Shown: positions 17,031-25,868, numbered from the stretch's first letter. The stretch: DNA of 64,000 nt from Shouchella rhizosphaerae (GCF_900142675.1 NZ_FRBS01000007.1:178840-242839); one strand, 5' to 3'. The notes: generated by a model from the letters alone, not told the origin. Made by a program: numbers and translations.

Positions 17031-17849
17031 ATGCAATCGTTTATTGCTTCTTATCTTTTAAAAAACCGGACAAGACTTATTGAGGAATGGGGAAAAGAAT
17101 GGGCGAAGCTTCGTTCAGAGAGTGATTTGCAAACGCAGCCTAACGATGCGTTTGAACATACGAACAAAAAACTAATGGAATTGGTGCTGTCTACGGCTGA
17201 AGGGCATAAAGACAGTTATTATGCGGAATTAAAAGAGCATGTCGACCGTTTTATTCAAAATGGCGGTTCACTAATCTTATTTTCAAAATCGATGCATTTG
17301 TTTAGGAAGGTATGCCAAAGGTTCGTAATTGCGTCTGATGTAAAAGAAAGTCAGGCTGTGGAAATGTTAGCGGAATTAAATGAATGGATTGATGAACGGA
17401 CGGATCGAATTGTAAACGATTATGCAGGGAATTGGGAATATACGATCGAAATGCAAAAGCTTTCGCTGTTAGAGTTATCCGCTCCGCTGATTCCTGTTTT
17501 TGAAGAGATTACGGTGATGCCGTTAATCGGGACGATTGACACAGCGAGAGCGAAACTGATCATGGAAAATTTGCTTGAAGGCGTGATCGAACACCGCTCA
17601 AAAGTCGTTTTAATTGATATTACAGGTGTCCCGGTCGTCGATACAATGGTTGCCCAACATATCATTGAAGCTTCCGAAGCTGTCCGTTTAATTGGAGCGA
17701 AGGCTGTATTAGTGGGGATTCGTCCTGAAATTGCCCAGACCATTGTCAACTTGGGCATTGACTTGGCTAGATTTCCAACGCAGAGCACACTACGCAAAGG
17801 GGTTGTGTTGGCCTTAGAAATGACAGGAAAGAAAGTGGTCGATTTATGA
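17031..17849 (+). CDS. rsbR: RsbR, stressosome co-antagonist protein
   Basis: 272-residue stressosome scaffold protein. The N-terminal 150 residues form the variable non-haem globin-like sensor; the C-terminal STAS domain holds Thr171 (in GTIDTARA) and Thr205 (in VVDTMVAQH), the two residues phosphorylated by RsbT in B. subtilis and here at identical numbers. With RsbS it holds RsbT until environmental stress releases it. ATG after AAGGGGAAGG. First gene of the complete eight-gene operon; its stop overlaps the upstream in-frame ATG of rsbS. Confidence 0.95.
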   Translation: MQSFIASYLLKNRTRLIEEWGKEWAKLRSESDLQTQPNDAFEHTNKKLMELVLSTAEGHKDSYYAELKEHVDRFIQNGGSLILFSKSMHLFRKVCQRFVIASDVKESQAVEMLAELNEWIDERTDRIVNDYAGNWEYTIEMQKLSLLELSAPLIPVFEEITVMPLIGTIDTARAKLIMENLLEGVIEHRSKVVLIDITGVPVVDTMVAQHIIEASEAVRLIGAKAVLVGIRPEIAQTIVNLGIDLARFPTQSTLRKGVVLALEMTGKKVVDL

Positions 17850-17866
17850 TGGAAGGTGGAAATGCA

Positions 17867-18223
17867 ATGAGGATTCCAATTCTTAAGCTCAAACAATATT
17901 TATTAATCAGCATCCAAATTGAGTTAGATGATCAAACTGCCCTCCAATTTCAGGAAGATTTGCTTAGAAAAATCCACGAAGAAGGTTCAAAAGGAGTCGT
18001 TATTGATTTAACGAGTGTCGATATGATTGACTCGTTCATTGCCAAAGTACTTGGCGATGTTGTCGACATGTCCAATTTGATGGGGGCTCGTGTCGTACTG
18101 ACCGGCATTCGTCCTGCTGTTGCTATTACATTAATTGATATGGGAATCAAATTAGAAGGTGTTTCAACCGCGTTAGATCTTGAACAAGGACTCGCAAGCT
18201 TGCAACAGGAATTGGAGGGTTAG
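17867..18223 (+). CDS. rsbS: RsbS, stressosome STAS antagonist
   Basis: 118-residue single STAS-domain protein that sequesters the RsbT kinase. The phosphorylated serine is Ser56 in [12 protein letters not shown], equivalent to Ser59 of B. subtilis. The ATG at 17867 is preferred because AAGGTGG precedes it; an earlier ATG at 17846 overlaps rsbR. Two bases separate its stop from rsbT. Confidence 0.95.
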   Translation: MRIPILKLKQYLLISIQIELDDQTALQFQEDLLRKIHEEGSKGVVIDLTSVDMIDSFIAKVLGDVVDMSNLMGARVVLTGIRPAVAITLIDMGIKLEGVSTALDLEQGLASLQQELEG

Positions 18224-18225
18224 AG

Positions 18226-18657
18226 ATGGACATCCAATCCTGTGTGGAAGTGAAAAATGAATGGGGAATCGTCGCTGCTAGGCAGGCAGGGCGCGACCTT
18301 TCACGCCAAATCGGCTTTGGCAGTGTTGATCAAGCTCGGATCACGACAGCCATTTCTGAACTAGCAAGAAACATTTACTTGTATGCGAAGCGGGGAGAAA
18401 TTCGCCTTGAATTGGTGGAGAAACCCTCCAACCTCGGGATCATCAAAGGCATCCGTGTGATTGCTAAAGATGATGGTCCTGGCATTCAAGATATACGGCA
18501 AGTAATGGTAGATGGATTTACGACTTCCAGCGGCCTAGGGGCAGGTTTGCCTGGCGTGAAAAGGCTTATGGATGAATTCACAATTGATTCAGAAATAGGC
18601 GTAGGAACAACGATCACGGCAACAAAATGGGCCCAAATGAGGGGGCATGTGAGATAG
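18226..18657 (+). CDS. rsbT: RsbT, switch serine/threonine kinase
   Basis: 143-residue GHKL kinase, with ATP-binding N box AISELARNIYLYA, G1 box DDGPGI and G2 box GLGAGLPGVKRL. It phosphorylates RsbR and RsbS in the stressosome and, once free, activates the RsbU phosphatase. About ten residues longer at the C-terminus than the B. subtilis protein. Its stop is directly followed by the rsbU ATG. Confidence 0.95.
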   Translation: MDIQSCVEVKNEWGIVAARQAGRDLSRQIGFGSVDQARITTAISELARNIYLYAKRGEIRLELVEKPSNLGIIKGIRVIAKDDGPGIQDIRQVMVDGFTTSSGLGAGLPGVKRLMDEFTIDSEIGVGTTITATKWAQMRGHVR

Positions 18658-19674
18658 ATGTCTGTTGTAGACTATAAGTTACAGCTTTCCTATAAGCGCA
18701 TCTTGAAAGACTTTTTAGAGAACAAATCGGAACAAAGTCTGTACGAGGCGCAAAAAGTAAGCAAGTTTTTGTTGGAGCAAAAAATTTCGCCTGAAGAATT
18801 TGTCAGCATCCATTTTAAAGTGTTGACAGAAATGCTCCCTCAATTGGACGAGCAAGTTCAAGATTCGTTTGTTCTCCTATTGGAAGTCATGATGGGATAT
18901 GGGCTTGCTTATCAAGAACATCAAGTATTGAGGAACCGACAGCAAGAACTTGAATCAGAAATTGATGTCGCAGCTAGTATGCAGCAGACTCTGCTCCCGC
19001 AAGAAAAGCCAGAAACAGAATTTCTTGATGTCGGTGTTGTTTGTAAACCAGCAAAGAAAATGAGCGGCGATTATTACCATTATGTACATGAAGATGACAA
19101 AGGGCTGGGTATGGCTATTGCCGATATTATTGGCAAAGGCGTGCCTGCGGCTCTTTGCATGTCTATGATCAAATATGCGATGGACAGTTTGCCGTCAGAG
19201 CAGCAACTCCAACCTTCGCTTTTACTTGAAAATTTAAACCGTGTTGTTGCCCAAAACGTTGGAGACAGCATGTTTATTACGATGATGTACGGGTATTATA
19301 ACAGAACAACTGGTGATTTCCACTATTCAGGTGCAGGCCACGAACCAGGTTTTTTTTACAGCGTGGCCAACGATGCATTTGAAGAATTGCACGCCAAAGG
19401 GCTCGTATTAGGCGTGTCCCGGCAAACCAAATATAAAGAATATACCCGCCATTTGGATGTAGGCGATTTTATTGTGCTTTTGTCTGATGGTGTAACAGAA
19501 TGCCGCATAGGCGACGAATTTATTGAGCGGGAAGAAATCACGAAATTAATTCGTAAATATATGCATTTACCTGCCCAAGAAACGGTCAACCGCGTTTATG
19601 AGGAACTTGTAAAAATCCAAGATTTTGTATTACGTGATGATTTTACGCTTATTCTTTTGCGGAGGACCGTTTAA
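18658..19674 (+). CDS. rsbU: RsbU, PP2C phosphatase activating sigma-B
   Basis: 338 residues: an N-terminal RsbT-binding helical domain (about 1-80), then a SpoIIE-type PP2C phosphatase domain with SGDYYHY, ADIIGKGVPAALCMSMI and VLLSDGVTE containing the metal-binding Asp residues. It removes phosphate from RsbV so that RsbV can capture RsbW. The final codons GTT TAA also form the -35 of an internal sigma-B promoter. Confidence 0.95.
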   Translation: MSVVDYKLQLSYKRILKDFLENKSEQSLYEAQKVSKFLLEQKISPEEFVSIHFKVLTEMLPQLDEQVQDSFVLLLEVMMGYGLAYQEHQVLRNRQQELESEIDVAASMQQTLLPQEKPETEFLDVGVVCKPAKKMSGDYYHYVHEDDKGLGMAIADIIGKGVPAALCMSMIKYAMDSLPSEQQLQPSLLLENLNRVVAQNVGDSMFITMMYGYYNRTTGDFHYSGAGHEPGFFYSVANDAFEELHAKGLVLGVSRQTKYKEYTRHLDVGDFIVLLSDGVTECRIGDEFIEREEITKLIRKYMHLPAQETVNRVYEELVKIQDFVLRDDFTLILLRRTV

Positions 19675-19694
19675 AAATAGGAGTGGCCGGGTAT
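19669..19694 (+). promoter_or_regulatory. sigma-B autoregulatory promoter before rsbV
   Basis: GTTTAA (19669-19674), a 14-base spacer and GGGTAT (19689-19694) match the sigma-B consensus perfectly. In B. subtilis a sigma-B promoter at the same place gives positive feedback on rsbV-rsbW-sigB-rsbX. Here the -35 overlaps the stop codon of rsbU. Confidence 0.88.
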
Positions 19695-19738
19695 GAAAGA
19701 GAAATGGAACTTAATTGCTTGAGGAGGACGGTTTACAT

Positions 19739-20068
19739 ATGAACCTTACAATACGATCAGAACAAACAGACAACGCCTATCATATTTACCTTGCTGGCGA
19801 GATTGATGCTTATACAGCTCCTCAACTACGTGAATCTCTCATTCCTCTAGCAAAGGAAAAAGGTATTGAGATGACGATTCATTTTAATGAGGTGGAATAT
19901 ATTGATAGCACTGGACTTGGTGTTTTTGTTGGTGTGTTGAAAACAACGGATGCAAATGGCAGCAACTTAAAGCTTTGTGGCATGTCTAGTCGAGTTAGAC
20001 GGCTATTTTCAATAACGGGACTGGATGAAGTGATTACGATTGAAGAAGTGAAGGAGGGGCAGAGTTAA
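19739..20068 (+). CDS. rsbV: RsbV, anti-anti-sigma factor
   Basis: 109-residue STAS protein that binds RsbW and frees sigma-B when dephosphorylated. The target serine is Ser57 in YIDSTGLGVFVG. The ATG at 19739 follows GAGGAGGAC and gives the usual N-terminus; an in-frame TTG at 19715 is disregarded. Stop and rsbW start overlap by one base. Confidence 0.95.
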   Translation: MNLTIRSEQTDNAYHIYLAGEIDAYTAPQLRESLIPLAKEKGIEMTIHFNEVEYIDSTGLGVFVGVLKTTDANGSNLKLCGMSSRVRRLFSITGLDEVITIEEVKEGQS

Positions 20069-20550
20069 TGGAACAACATGACCGTATCCACGTGGAAATC
20101 CCTGCCAAGCCCGAATACGTCAGCATTGCGCGTTTAACCGTTTCTGGCGTCGCGAACCGTCTTGGTTTTTCTTACGACGATATTGAAGACATTAAGATCG
20201 CAGTTGCCGAGGCATGTACGAATGTCGTAGAACATGCCTATTCTGAAGGTGGATCGATTTATTTAGCTTGTTATATTTATGATGATCGAATTCAAGTAGT
20301 CGTTGCTGATCAAGGCAAGAGTTTTGACATTAAAGATGTGGAAAGTCGACTAGGTCCAGTTGATGCGAAAAAGCCAGTTGGAGATTTAAAGGAAGGAGGG
20401 CTTGGTTTATTCCTCATCAGCAGTTTAATGGATAAAGTTGAAATCAATGAAGATAACGGCGTGATGCTCGTCATGACAAAGTATCTTTACGAGAGTGGGG
20501 TGGAGGAAAGTGTCGACGGAATCTCTTCCTTACAGTCAGAACAAGGATGA
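20068..20550 (+). CDS. rsbW: RsbW, anti-sigma-B kinase
   Basis: 160-residue GHKL serine kinase that holds sigma-B inactive and phosphorylates RsbV. ATP-site boxes are visible: VAEACTNVVEHAY (N box), VADQGKSFD (G1) and EGGLGLFLISSLMD (G2). Start shares one base with the rsbV stop, and its end overlaps sigB by about 40 bases, the coupling usual in this operon. Confidence 0.95.
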   Translation: MEQHDRIHVEIPAKPEYVSIARLTVSGVANRLGFSYDDIEDIKIAVAEACTNVVEHAYSEGGSIYLACYIYDDRIQVVVADQGKSFDIKDVESRLGPVDAKKPVGDLKEGGLGLFLISSLMDKVEINEDNGVMLVMTKYLYESGVEESVDGISSLQSEQG

Positions 20551-21295
20551 TATCTATCTTTGGATTGAACAATACCAAAAAACTGGAAGTGAAGAAGCCC
20601 AAATCAAATTGGTAAACCATTTTGAAGCGCTTGTCCGCTCCCTTTCTAGGAAGTTTTCAAAAGGGCGAGAATACGATGAAGACTTGTATCAAGTCGGCAT
20701 GGTTGGTCTGCTCGCCGCAATGAAACGTTATAACGAAGACTATGGCAGAAGCTTTGAATCGTTCGCAGTTCCTACAGTTGTAGGAGAGATCAAGCGCTTT
20801 ATTCGCGACAAAACATGGAGTGTCCATGTGCCGCGCCGCATCAAAGAACTGGGGCCAAAAATTAAGAAAGCAGCGGATACGCTAACCATTGAGTTGCAAC
20901 GTTCCCCTTATGTTCATGAAATTGCCGAGTACCTTCAAGTGACAGAGGAAGAAGTGCTTGAGACAATGGAAATGAGCAAAAGTTACCAAGCACTATCCGT
21001 CAATCGCCCTCTTGAGGCAGACCAAGAAGGCGGAGAAGTGACGCTCCTTGATCTTGTTGGCAATGAAGAGGCTGGCTATGAGCAAGCTGACCAAAAGTTA
21101 TTGCTTGAAAAAGCGTTCGAGGTGCTAAACGAACGGGAAAAGGACATTCTTCAATGCACCTATTATGAGAATTTAAGCCAAAAAGAGACAGGCGAAAAAT
21201 TGGGCATTTCACAAATGCATGTATCCCGTTTGCAACGCCGTGCACTTCAAAAACTGCGCGACTCCATACGTGTGGAGCCTACGGAGATTTTCTGA
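20510..21295 (+). CDS. sigB: RNA polymerase general stress sigma factor sigma-B
   Basis: 261-residue sigma-70 family factor. Region 2 (EDLYQVGMVGLLAAMKRY and GEIKRFIRDKTWSVHVPRR) and region 4 (NLSQKETGEKLGISQMHVSR) are intact. The GTG at 20510 is preferred to the GTG at 20495, since GGGTGGAGG precedes it; it overlaps rsbW. It directs the general stress regulon; possible targets inside this window are described at 3134, 8433 and 19669. Confidence 0.95.
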   Translation: MSTESLPYSQNKDDIYLWIEQYQKTGSEEAQIKLVNHFEALVRSLSRKFSKGREYDEDLYQVGMVGLLAAMKRYNEDYGRSFESFAVPTVVGEIKRFIRDKTWSVHVPRRIKELGPKIKKAADTLTIELQRSPYVHEIAEYLQVTEEEVLETMEMSKSYQALSVNRPLEADQEGGEVTLLDLVGNEEAGYEQADQKLLLEKAFEVLNEREKDILQCTYYENLSQKETGEKLGISQMHVSRLQRRALQKLRDSIRVEPTEIF

Positions 21296-21296
21296 A

Positions 21297-21923
21297 ATGC
21301 TAACGTATTTTAAAGACCAATATACGGATATTGCGACTGTCCAGCAAATCAAACCAGGTAATGCTGTTTGCGGCGACGGGCACATGGTGATCCAAAAAGG
21401 CACATACACAGTATGTGCCGTTGTCGATGGTTTAGGGAGCGGCCAAGGGGCATACCATTCTACTATGACGGCACTAGAAGCGGTGCAAACGTATCATGCT
21501 GAGTCTGCCGATGTGATTCTTGAACATTGCAATAGGGCTTTGATCCATCAACGGGGGGCTGTTATGACAGTCATTAAAATTGATTACGAAAGCAACATCC
21601 TCCATTACGCAAACTTCGGAAACATTGGCTTTGTCTTATTCCATCCTGATGGCTCGTTTATTCAGCCAATGCCGACGCGAGGCTATTTGTGTGGCCGCAA
21701 AAGCAAAATCAAAAGCGACAAGTTCTTATATTCTCCTGGTAGCGCCTTTATGATCTATACAGATGGCGTCGACCGGCTTCCGCCAAAACAAGCGCTAATT
21801 GACCAGAGTGGCTTATACAACGTAAGTGAGAACGTGGTGGCAGCCAAACGGTTTAATCAAAAAGATGACGCGACGTTAATGGTCGGCAAATTTAGAGTGC
21901 CTGCAGCGGTACATAGGGGATAG
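21297..21923 (+). CDS. rsbX: RsbX, stressosome-resetting PP2C phosphatase
   Basis: 208-residue phosphatase that dephosphorylates RsbS and RsbR and so damps the stress signal. PP2C-type motifs AVVDGLGSGQGAYHST and MIYTDGVDRLP are present. Start ATG lies one base after the sigB stop, with GGAGAT as ribosome site; the longer frame from 21219 overlaps sigB and is not used. It closes the operon ahead of a terminator. Confidence 0.93.
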   Translation: MLTYFKDQYTDIATVQQIKPGNAVCGDGHMVIQKGTYTVCAVVDGLGSGQGAYHSTMTALEAVQTYHAESADVILEHCNRALIHQRGAVMTVIKIDYESNILHYANFGNIGFVLFHPDGSFIQPMPTRGYLCGRKSKIKSDKFLYSPGSAFMIYTDGVDRLPPKQALIDQSGLYNVSENVVAAKRFNQKDDATLMVGKFRVPAAVHRG

Positions 21924-21935
21924 GGCGATAAGCGA

Positions 21936-21971
21936 AAAGAAACACCTTACAGGGCGAGGTGTTTCTTTTTT
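21936..21971 (+). terminator. terminator of the sigB operon
   Basis: AAGAAACACCT pairs with AGGTGTTTCTT, followed by a T run. Confidence 0.92.
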
Positions 21972-22022
21972 GTTTATTTGCTTTTGTGCTATGATAAACG
22001 GAGATTGGAGGACGGTAAGGCA

Positions 22023-24185
22023 ATGGAGGAATTGGTAAACGAAACGGTAACGGAAACAGGCTTAGCCCCGAAACAAGTTAGGCAAGTTGTCGAGTTGTTA
22101 AAGGAAGGCAATACGGTCCCTTTTATTGCTCGATACCGGAAAGAACAAACGGGCGGTCTTGATGAATTGCAAATCAAAGCAATCGCAGATGCGCACGAAT
22201 ATGCTGAAAGCGTCATGCAGCGGCGAGAAGAAGTGCTTCGCCTCATTGATGAACAAGGCAAATTGACAGCCGAATTAAAGGCGCAAATTAAAGCGGCTCG
22301 AAAGCTGCAAACATTAGAAGACTTATACCGGCCATATAAACAAAAGCGGCGCACTCGGGCAACCGCAGCCAAAGAAAAAGGGCTTGAGCCATTGGCGCAA
22401 GAAATAGTATCTTTCCCGAGAGAATTTTCGCTAGAAACAGCGACAACGCCCTTTATCAATCAAGAATTAGGAGTGCCAGACAGTGAAACGGCAATCGCTG
22501 GCGCGAAAGATATACTAGCAGAGATGTTTGCCGAAGACCCAGAAATACGGTCGACGCTCCGTGAACGGGCGTTAAAGCAATCAACCATTGAAACAAGCCG
22601 AAAAAATGGCGGCGCAGAAGATGAAAAAGGCGTCTACGCCCTATATTATGATTTCCAAGAGCCTATTAAAAAAATGGTGCCCCACCGGACACTCGCCGTT
22701 AACCGCGGTGAGCGAGAAGAGGTATTGCGCGTGCACGTACGCTTCCCAAGCGATGCCTTTATCGACCAAATTAAACGCCTCATTATCAAAAAGCATGGTT
22801 CACCGGTCGTTCCCATTATGGAAGAGGCGATTGAAGATGCATACAAGCGTTTGGTCGAGCCTTCGCTAGAAAGGGAAGTACGGGCATTTTTGACTGAAAA
22901 AGCCGAAGAGCAGGCGATCGCGATTTTCGCAGAAAATGTAAAGCAACTGCTCTTGCAGCCGCCAATGAAAGGCAAAGTCGTGTTAGGCATCGATCCAGCT
23001 TTTCGGACAGGCTGCAAATGGGCGGTTGTAGATGCTACAGGCAAAGCGCTTGAAGTAGGGGTCATGTACCCAACAGCGCCACACCATAAAACGGAAGAAG
23101 CAGCAGCGATCATACGGAATGTGACGACAAAATACGGCGTTAAAATGGTTGCCATCGGCAATGGAACAGCTTCCCGTGAAACCGAGCAATTTGTCGCAAA
23201 TACGATTAAAGAGATCGATGATACGCTTTACTATTGTATCGTCAACGAAGCGGGGGCGAGCGTCTACTCTGCTTCTGAAATTGCCCGCACAGAATTCCCT
23301 GATCTCCAAGTCGAGCAGCGGAGCGCGATCTCGATTGCCCGTCGCCTGCAAGACCCGTTGGCAGAGCTAGTCAAAATTGATCCAAAATCAGTTGGCGTCG
23401 GCCAATACCAGCATGATGTGTCACAAAAAAAGCTAAATGAGTCGCTTGCTTTTGTTGTCGAAACCGCCGTCAACCGTGTCGGCGTCAATGTCAATACCGC
23501 TTCAGCAGCATTGCTTTCTTATGTGGCTGGGCTTAATAAAACGCAAGCGACCAACATTGTTGCCTATCGAGACGAACACGGGCCATTTCCAACAAGAACA
23601 GCGTTAAAGAGCGTTCCCCGTTTAGGTGCCAAAACATATGAGCAATGCATTGGCTTTTTACGTGTCCCAGACGGCAAAAATCGATTGGATGCGACGGCCA
23701 TTCACCCAGAAAGCTACAACGAGGCGAAAAAACTCCTTCAGTATGTAGAGGCAGAGCCAAAAGACATTGGCACAGACAAACTGAAACAAAGACTAAACAG
23801 CCTCAATCAAGGCGAATTAGCAGAAAAACTTGAAATTGGCACGTTAACATTAGCCGATATTATCGACGCACTTGCCCGTCCGAACCGAGACCCACGGGAT
23901 GAATTAGCGGCGCCACAGTTAAAACAAGATGTTCTTAAGATGGAGGACTTGGAGAAAGGCATGGAACTTCAAGGAACCGTGCGCAATATCGTCGATTTTG
24001 GCGCCTTTGTCGATATTGGCGTCAAACAGGACGGTCTCGTGCATGTGTCCAAATTGTCGGACCGCTACATTAAACACCCTATGGAAGTCGTATCCATTGG
24101 CGATGTTGTTACTGTTTGGGTAGAGGACGTTGACGAGAAAAAAGGACGCATCAGCCTGACAATGAAGGCGCCAATTGTTGTCTAA
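22023..24185 (+). CDS. tex: Tex-family transcription accessory protein
   Basis: 720-residue RNA-binding protein with the Tex architecture: helical N-terminal region, YqgF-like RNase H fold (KVVLGIDPAFRTGCKWAVVD, about residue 320), helix-hairpin-helix domain (VGVNVNTASAALLSYVAGL) and a C-terminal S1 domain (LQGTVRNIVDFGAFVDIGVK). It is thought to work with RNA polymerase or in RNA quality control. The ATG at 22023 gives the standard start; an in-frame start at 21978 would extend into the preceding terminator. Neighbour of cmpA and sprT as in B. subtilis. Confidence 0.94.
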   Translation: MEELVNETVTETGLAPKQVRQVVELLKEGNTVPFIARYRKEQTGGLDELQIKAIADAHEYAESVMQRREEVLRLIDEQGKLTAELKAQIKAARKLQTLEDLYRPYKQKRRTRATAAKEKGLEPLAQEIVSFPREFSLETATTPFINQELGVPDSETAIAGAKDILAEMFAEDPEIRSTLRERALKQSTIETSRKNGGAEDEKGVYALYYDFQEPIKKMVPHRTLAVNRGEREEVLRVHVRFPSDAFIDQIKRLIIKKHGSPVVPIMEEAIEDAYKRLVEPSLEREVRAFLTEKAEEQAIAIFAENVKQLLLQPPMKGKVVLGIDPAFRTGCKWAVVDATGKALEVGVMYPTAPHHKTEEAAAIIRNVTTKYGVKMVAIGNGTASRETEQFVANTIKEIDDTLYYCIVNEAGASVYSASEIARTEFPDLQVEQRSAISIARRLQDPLAELVKIDPKSVGVGQYQHDVSQKKLNESLAFVVETAVNRVGVNVNTASAALLSYVAGLNKTQATNIVAYRDEHGPFPTRTALKSVPRLGAKTYEQCIGFLRVPDGKNRLDATAIHPESYNEAKKLLQYVEAEPKDIGTDKLKQRLNSLNQGELAEKLEIGTLTLADIIDALARPNRDPRDELAAPQLKQDVLKMEDLEKGMELQGTVRNIVDFGAFVDIGVKQDGLVHVSKLSDRYIKHPMEVVSIGDVVTVWVEDVDEKKGRISLTMKAPIVV

Positions 24186-24212
24186 CTGCATGAAGGGAGC
24201 GTCTCAAGCTCC

Positions 24213-24356
24213 CTACATCGGTTCTTTATGTTGAGAAAGCGTGTTTTCTCCATGAGTTGCTTTATAATAAAACCAACATTGATTTAAAAGCTTCAATTGA
24301 TGGCGATTTTTTTCAGCATACGCTTTACGAAGCTGTTTCTTTAACCAAATAGGCAT
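24213..24356 (-). CDS. cmpA: cortex morphogenetic protein CmpA
   Basis: A 47-residue frame on the minus strand that begins MPIWLKKQLRKAYAEKNRHQ and continues LKLLNQCWFYYK. This is the pattern of B. subtilis CmpA, a 37-residue sporulation protein that helps SpoIVA quality control during spore cortex formation. The present protein has a roughly ten-residue C-terminal extension ending in KEPM. GAGAGGAGC is the ribosome site. It lies between tex and the sprT gene, as in B. subtilis. Recognition is from memory of the family pattern; the length difference is the only oddity. Confidence 0.85.
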   Translation of the reverse strand: MPIWLKKQLRKAYAEKNRHQLKLLNQCWFYYKATHGENTLSQHKEPM

Positions 24357-24437
24357 ATCGAACGCTCCTCTCATGTTTCAAGTAGTATATGTTGGGCTGT
24401 TTGTCAGAGTTGAATAGTTTTTAATGGAGGACAAAGA

Positions 24438-24902
24438 ATGACAAACAAAGAATTGCAACAGCTAACAGAAACGATTTCTCTTGCTTTTTTTAAGCGCCCT
24501 TTTACACACACAGCCCGCTTCAATAACCGCCTTCGCACGACGGGGGGAAGGTATTTGCTAAAAAGCCATGATATCGAGCTAAACCCAAAGCAATATGAGC
24601 GCTACGGCAAAGAAGAACTGATCGGCATCATTAAACATGAACTTTGCCATTACCACCTTCATCTCGAAGGGAAAGGCTACAAACATGGCGATAAAGATTT
24701 TCAGGAATGGCTTGCCAAAACAGGAGCACCTCGCTACTGCAAAACAGCGCAAGACGAACAGACCGTTCTTGTGTATACATGTACATCTTGTAGCCGAACA
24801 TACCACCGGCGGCGAAAAATCAATACGCAAAAATATGTTTGTGGTACCTGCCACGGGAAACTAAAATTTTTATCGAAAAAAGTATTGCATCAAAGGAAGT
24901 GA
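24438..24902 (+). CDS. sprT: SprT-like zinc metalloprotease family protein
   Basis: 154 residues. A SprT-like domain holds the zinc motif HELCHYHLH (about residues 68-76), and the C-terminus carries a four-cysteine zinc ribbon ([14 protein letters not shown] ... [12 protein letters not shown]). It corresponds to B. subtilis YdcK. SprT-type proteins are related to proteases that degrade DNA-protein cross-links, but the function of the bacterial ones is unproven. ATG after ATGGAGGAC. The tRNA cluster promoter overlaps its 3' end. Confidence 0.88.
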   Translation: MTNKELQQLTETISLAFFKRPFTHTARFNNRLRTTGGRYLLKSHDIELNPKQYERYGKEELIGIIKHELCHYHLHLEGKGYKHGDKDFQEWLAKTGAPRYCKTAQDEQTVLVYTCTSCSRTYHRRRKINTQKYVCGTCHGKLKFLSKKVLHQRK

Positions 24903-24914
24903 CTATGCTATATT
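24885..24914 (+). promoter_or_regulatory. probable promoter of the first tRNA cluster
   Basis: TTGCAT, 18-base spacer, TATATT, starting inside the end of sprT and about 40 bases before tRNA-Asn. Confidence 0.55.
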
Positions 24915-24954
24915 ATAAGAGTCGCCAAGGAGAGGCGGAAAAAAGCGTACATAT

Positions 24955-25029
24955 TCCACAGTAGCTCAGTGGTAGAGCTATCGGCTGTTAACCGATCGGT
25001 CGCAGGTTCGAATCCTGCCTGTGGAGCCA
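24955..25029 (+). tRNA. tRNA-Asn (GTT)
   Basis: TCCACAG / CTGTGGA acceptor stem, anticodon GTT in CTGTTAA, T-arm GGTTCGAATCC, encoded CCA end. First gene of a seven-tRNA cluster. Confidence 0.97.
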
Positions 25030-25030
25030 T

Positions 25031-25118
25031 GGAGAAGTACCCAAGTGGCTGAAGGGGCTCCCCTGCTAAGGGAGTAGGTCGTGTAAGCGGCGCGAGGGTT
25101 CAAATCCCTCCTTCTCCG
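25031..25118 (+). tRNA. tRNA-Ser (GCT)
   Basis: GGAGAAG / CTTCTCC acceptor stem, anticodon GCT, long variable arm typical of tRNA-Ser. The CCA end is not encoded. Confidence 0.96.
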
Positions 25119-25125
25119 CTCTTCT

Positions 25126-25197
25126 GGCCCGTTGGTCAAGTGGTTAAGACACCGCCCTTTCACGGCGGTAACACGGGTTCGAATCCCGTACGGGTCA
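25126..25197 (+). tRNA. tRNA-Glu (TTC)
   Basis: GGCCCGT / ACGGGTC acceptor stem, anticodon TTC in CTTTCAC, T-arm GGGTTCGAATCCC. The CCA end is not encoded. Confidence 0.96.
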
Positions 25198-25456
25198 TTT
25201 GCAAAACGAGGCGCTGAAAGGAAAATGGACATGTTCTGTTCCATTGTTCCTTTCCAGCACCAGTTCGTTTCAATCGCTGTTAGAGAATGAACAACGAGAC
25301 GAAAAGATTTGCAGCTTATCAGCATCATTGTTTGACAAAGAGAAGCAAGAAGTTCGAGGACAAGAAGTGCTTGAGGGAAGGAGCGTACAAACGTACGTGA
25401 CTGACTGAGAGGCACGAATTGGACGAAGAAATTCGCCGCTTATCTGCAGTCAGAAT
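25198..25456. ncRNA. hairpin-rich spacer inside the tRNA cluster, no gene recognised
   Basis: A 259-base stretch between tRNA-Glu and tRNA-Val. It contains several hairpins: AAGCA / TGCTT around an AGAAGTTCGAGGACAAGAAG loop, CGTAC / GTACG, and CTGACTG / CAGTCAG enclosing AATT / AATT arms just before tRNA-Val. An open frame of 69 codons crosses it but looks unlike a protein. A piece of it (25294-25312) resembles the sequence that interrupts a tRNA-Gly copy at 63291. It may be a structured RNA or a processing spacer. Confidence 0.35.
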
Positions 25457-25532
25457 GGAGGATTAGCTCAGCTGGGAGAGCATCTGCCTTACAAGCAGAG
25501 GGTCGGCGGTTCGATCCCGTCATCCTCCACCA
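25457..25532 (+). tRNA. tRNA-Val (TAC)
   Basis: GGAGGAT / ATCCTCC acceptor stem, anticodon TAC in CTTACAA, encoded CCA. Confidence 0.97.
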
Positions 25533-25539
25533 TCAACAA

Positions 25540-25616
25540 GGTCCGGTAGTTCAGTTGGTTAGAATGCCTGCCTGTCACGCAGGAGGTCGCGGGTTCGAGT
25601 CCCGTCCGGACCGCCA
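25540..25616 (+). tRNA. tRNA-Asp (GTC)
   Basis: GGTCCGG / CCGGACC acceptor stem, anticodon GTC in CTGTCAC, encoded CCA. Confidence 0.97.
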
Positions 25617-25640
25617 TCTATATTTTAAATTAATTTGCCA

Positions 25641-25726
25641 GCGGGTGTGGCGGAATTGGCAGACGCGCTAGACTTAGGATCTAGTGTCTTTATGACGTGG
25701 GGGTTCAAGTCCCTTCACCCGCACCA
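25641..25726 (+). tRNA. tRNA-Leu (TAG)
   Basis: GCGGGTG / CACCCGC acceptor stem, anticodon TAG in CTTAGGA, long variable arm, encoded CCA. Confidence 0.96.
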
Positions 25727-25732
25727 GAATAC

Positions 25733-25820
<88 letters not shown>

Positions 25821-25837
25821 AGAAGAAATGTAGGAGT

Positions 25838-25868
25838 ACCAAGGCTTTTAAAGCTTTGGTCTTTTTTT
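25838..25868 (+). terminator. terminator of the first tRNA cluster
   Basis: ACCAAGGCTTT pairs with AAAGCTTTGGT, followed by a run of seven T after one C. Near copies occur at 28889 and 39317. Confidence 0.88.

Noticed and set aside
25199..25408. 69-codon frame between tRNA-Glu and tRNA-Val
   Set aside because: It overlaps hairpins and repeats of a tRNA spacer, has no ribosome site and no recognisable protein pattern.
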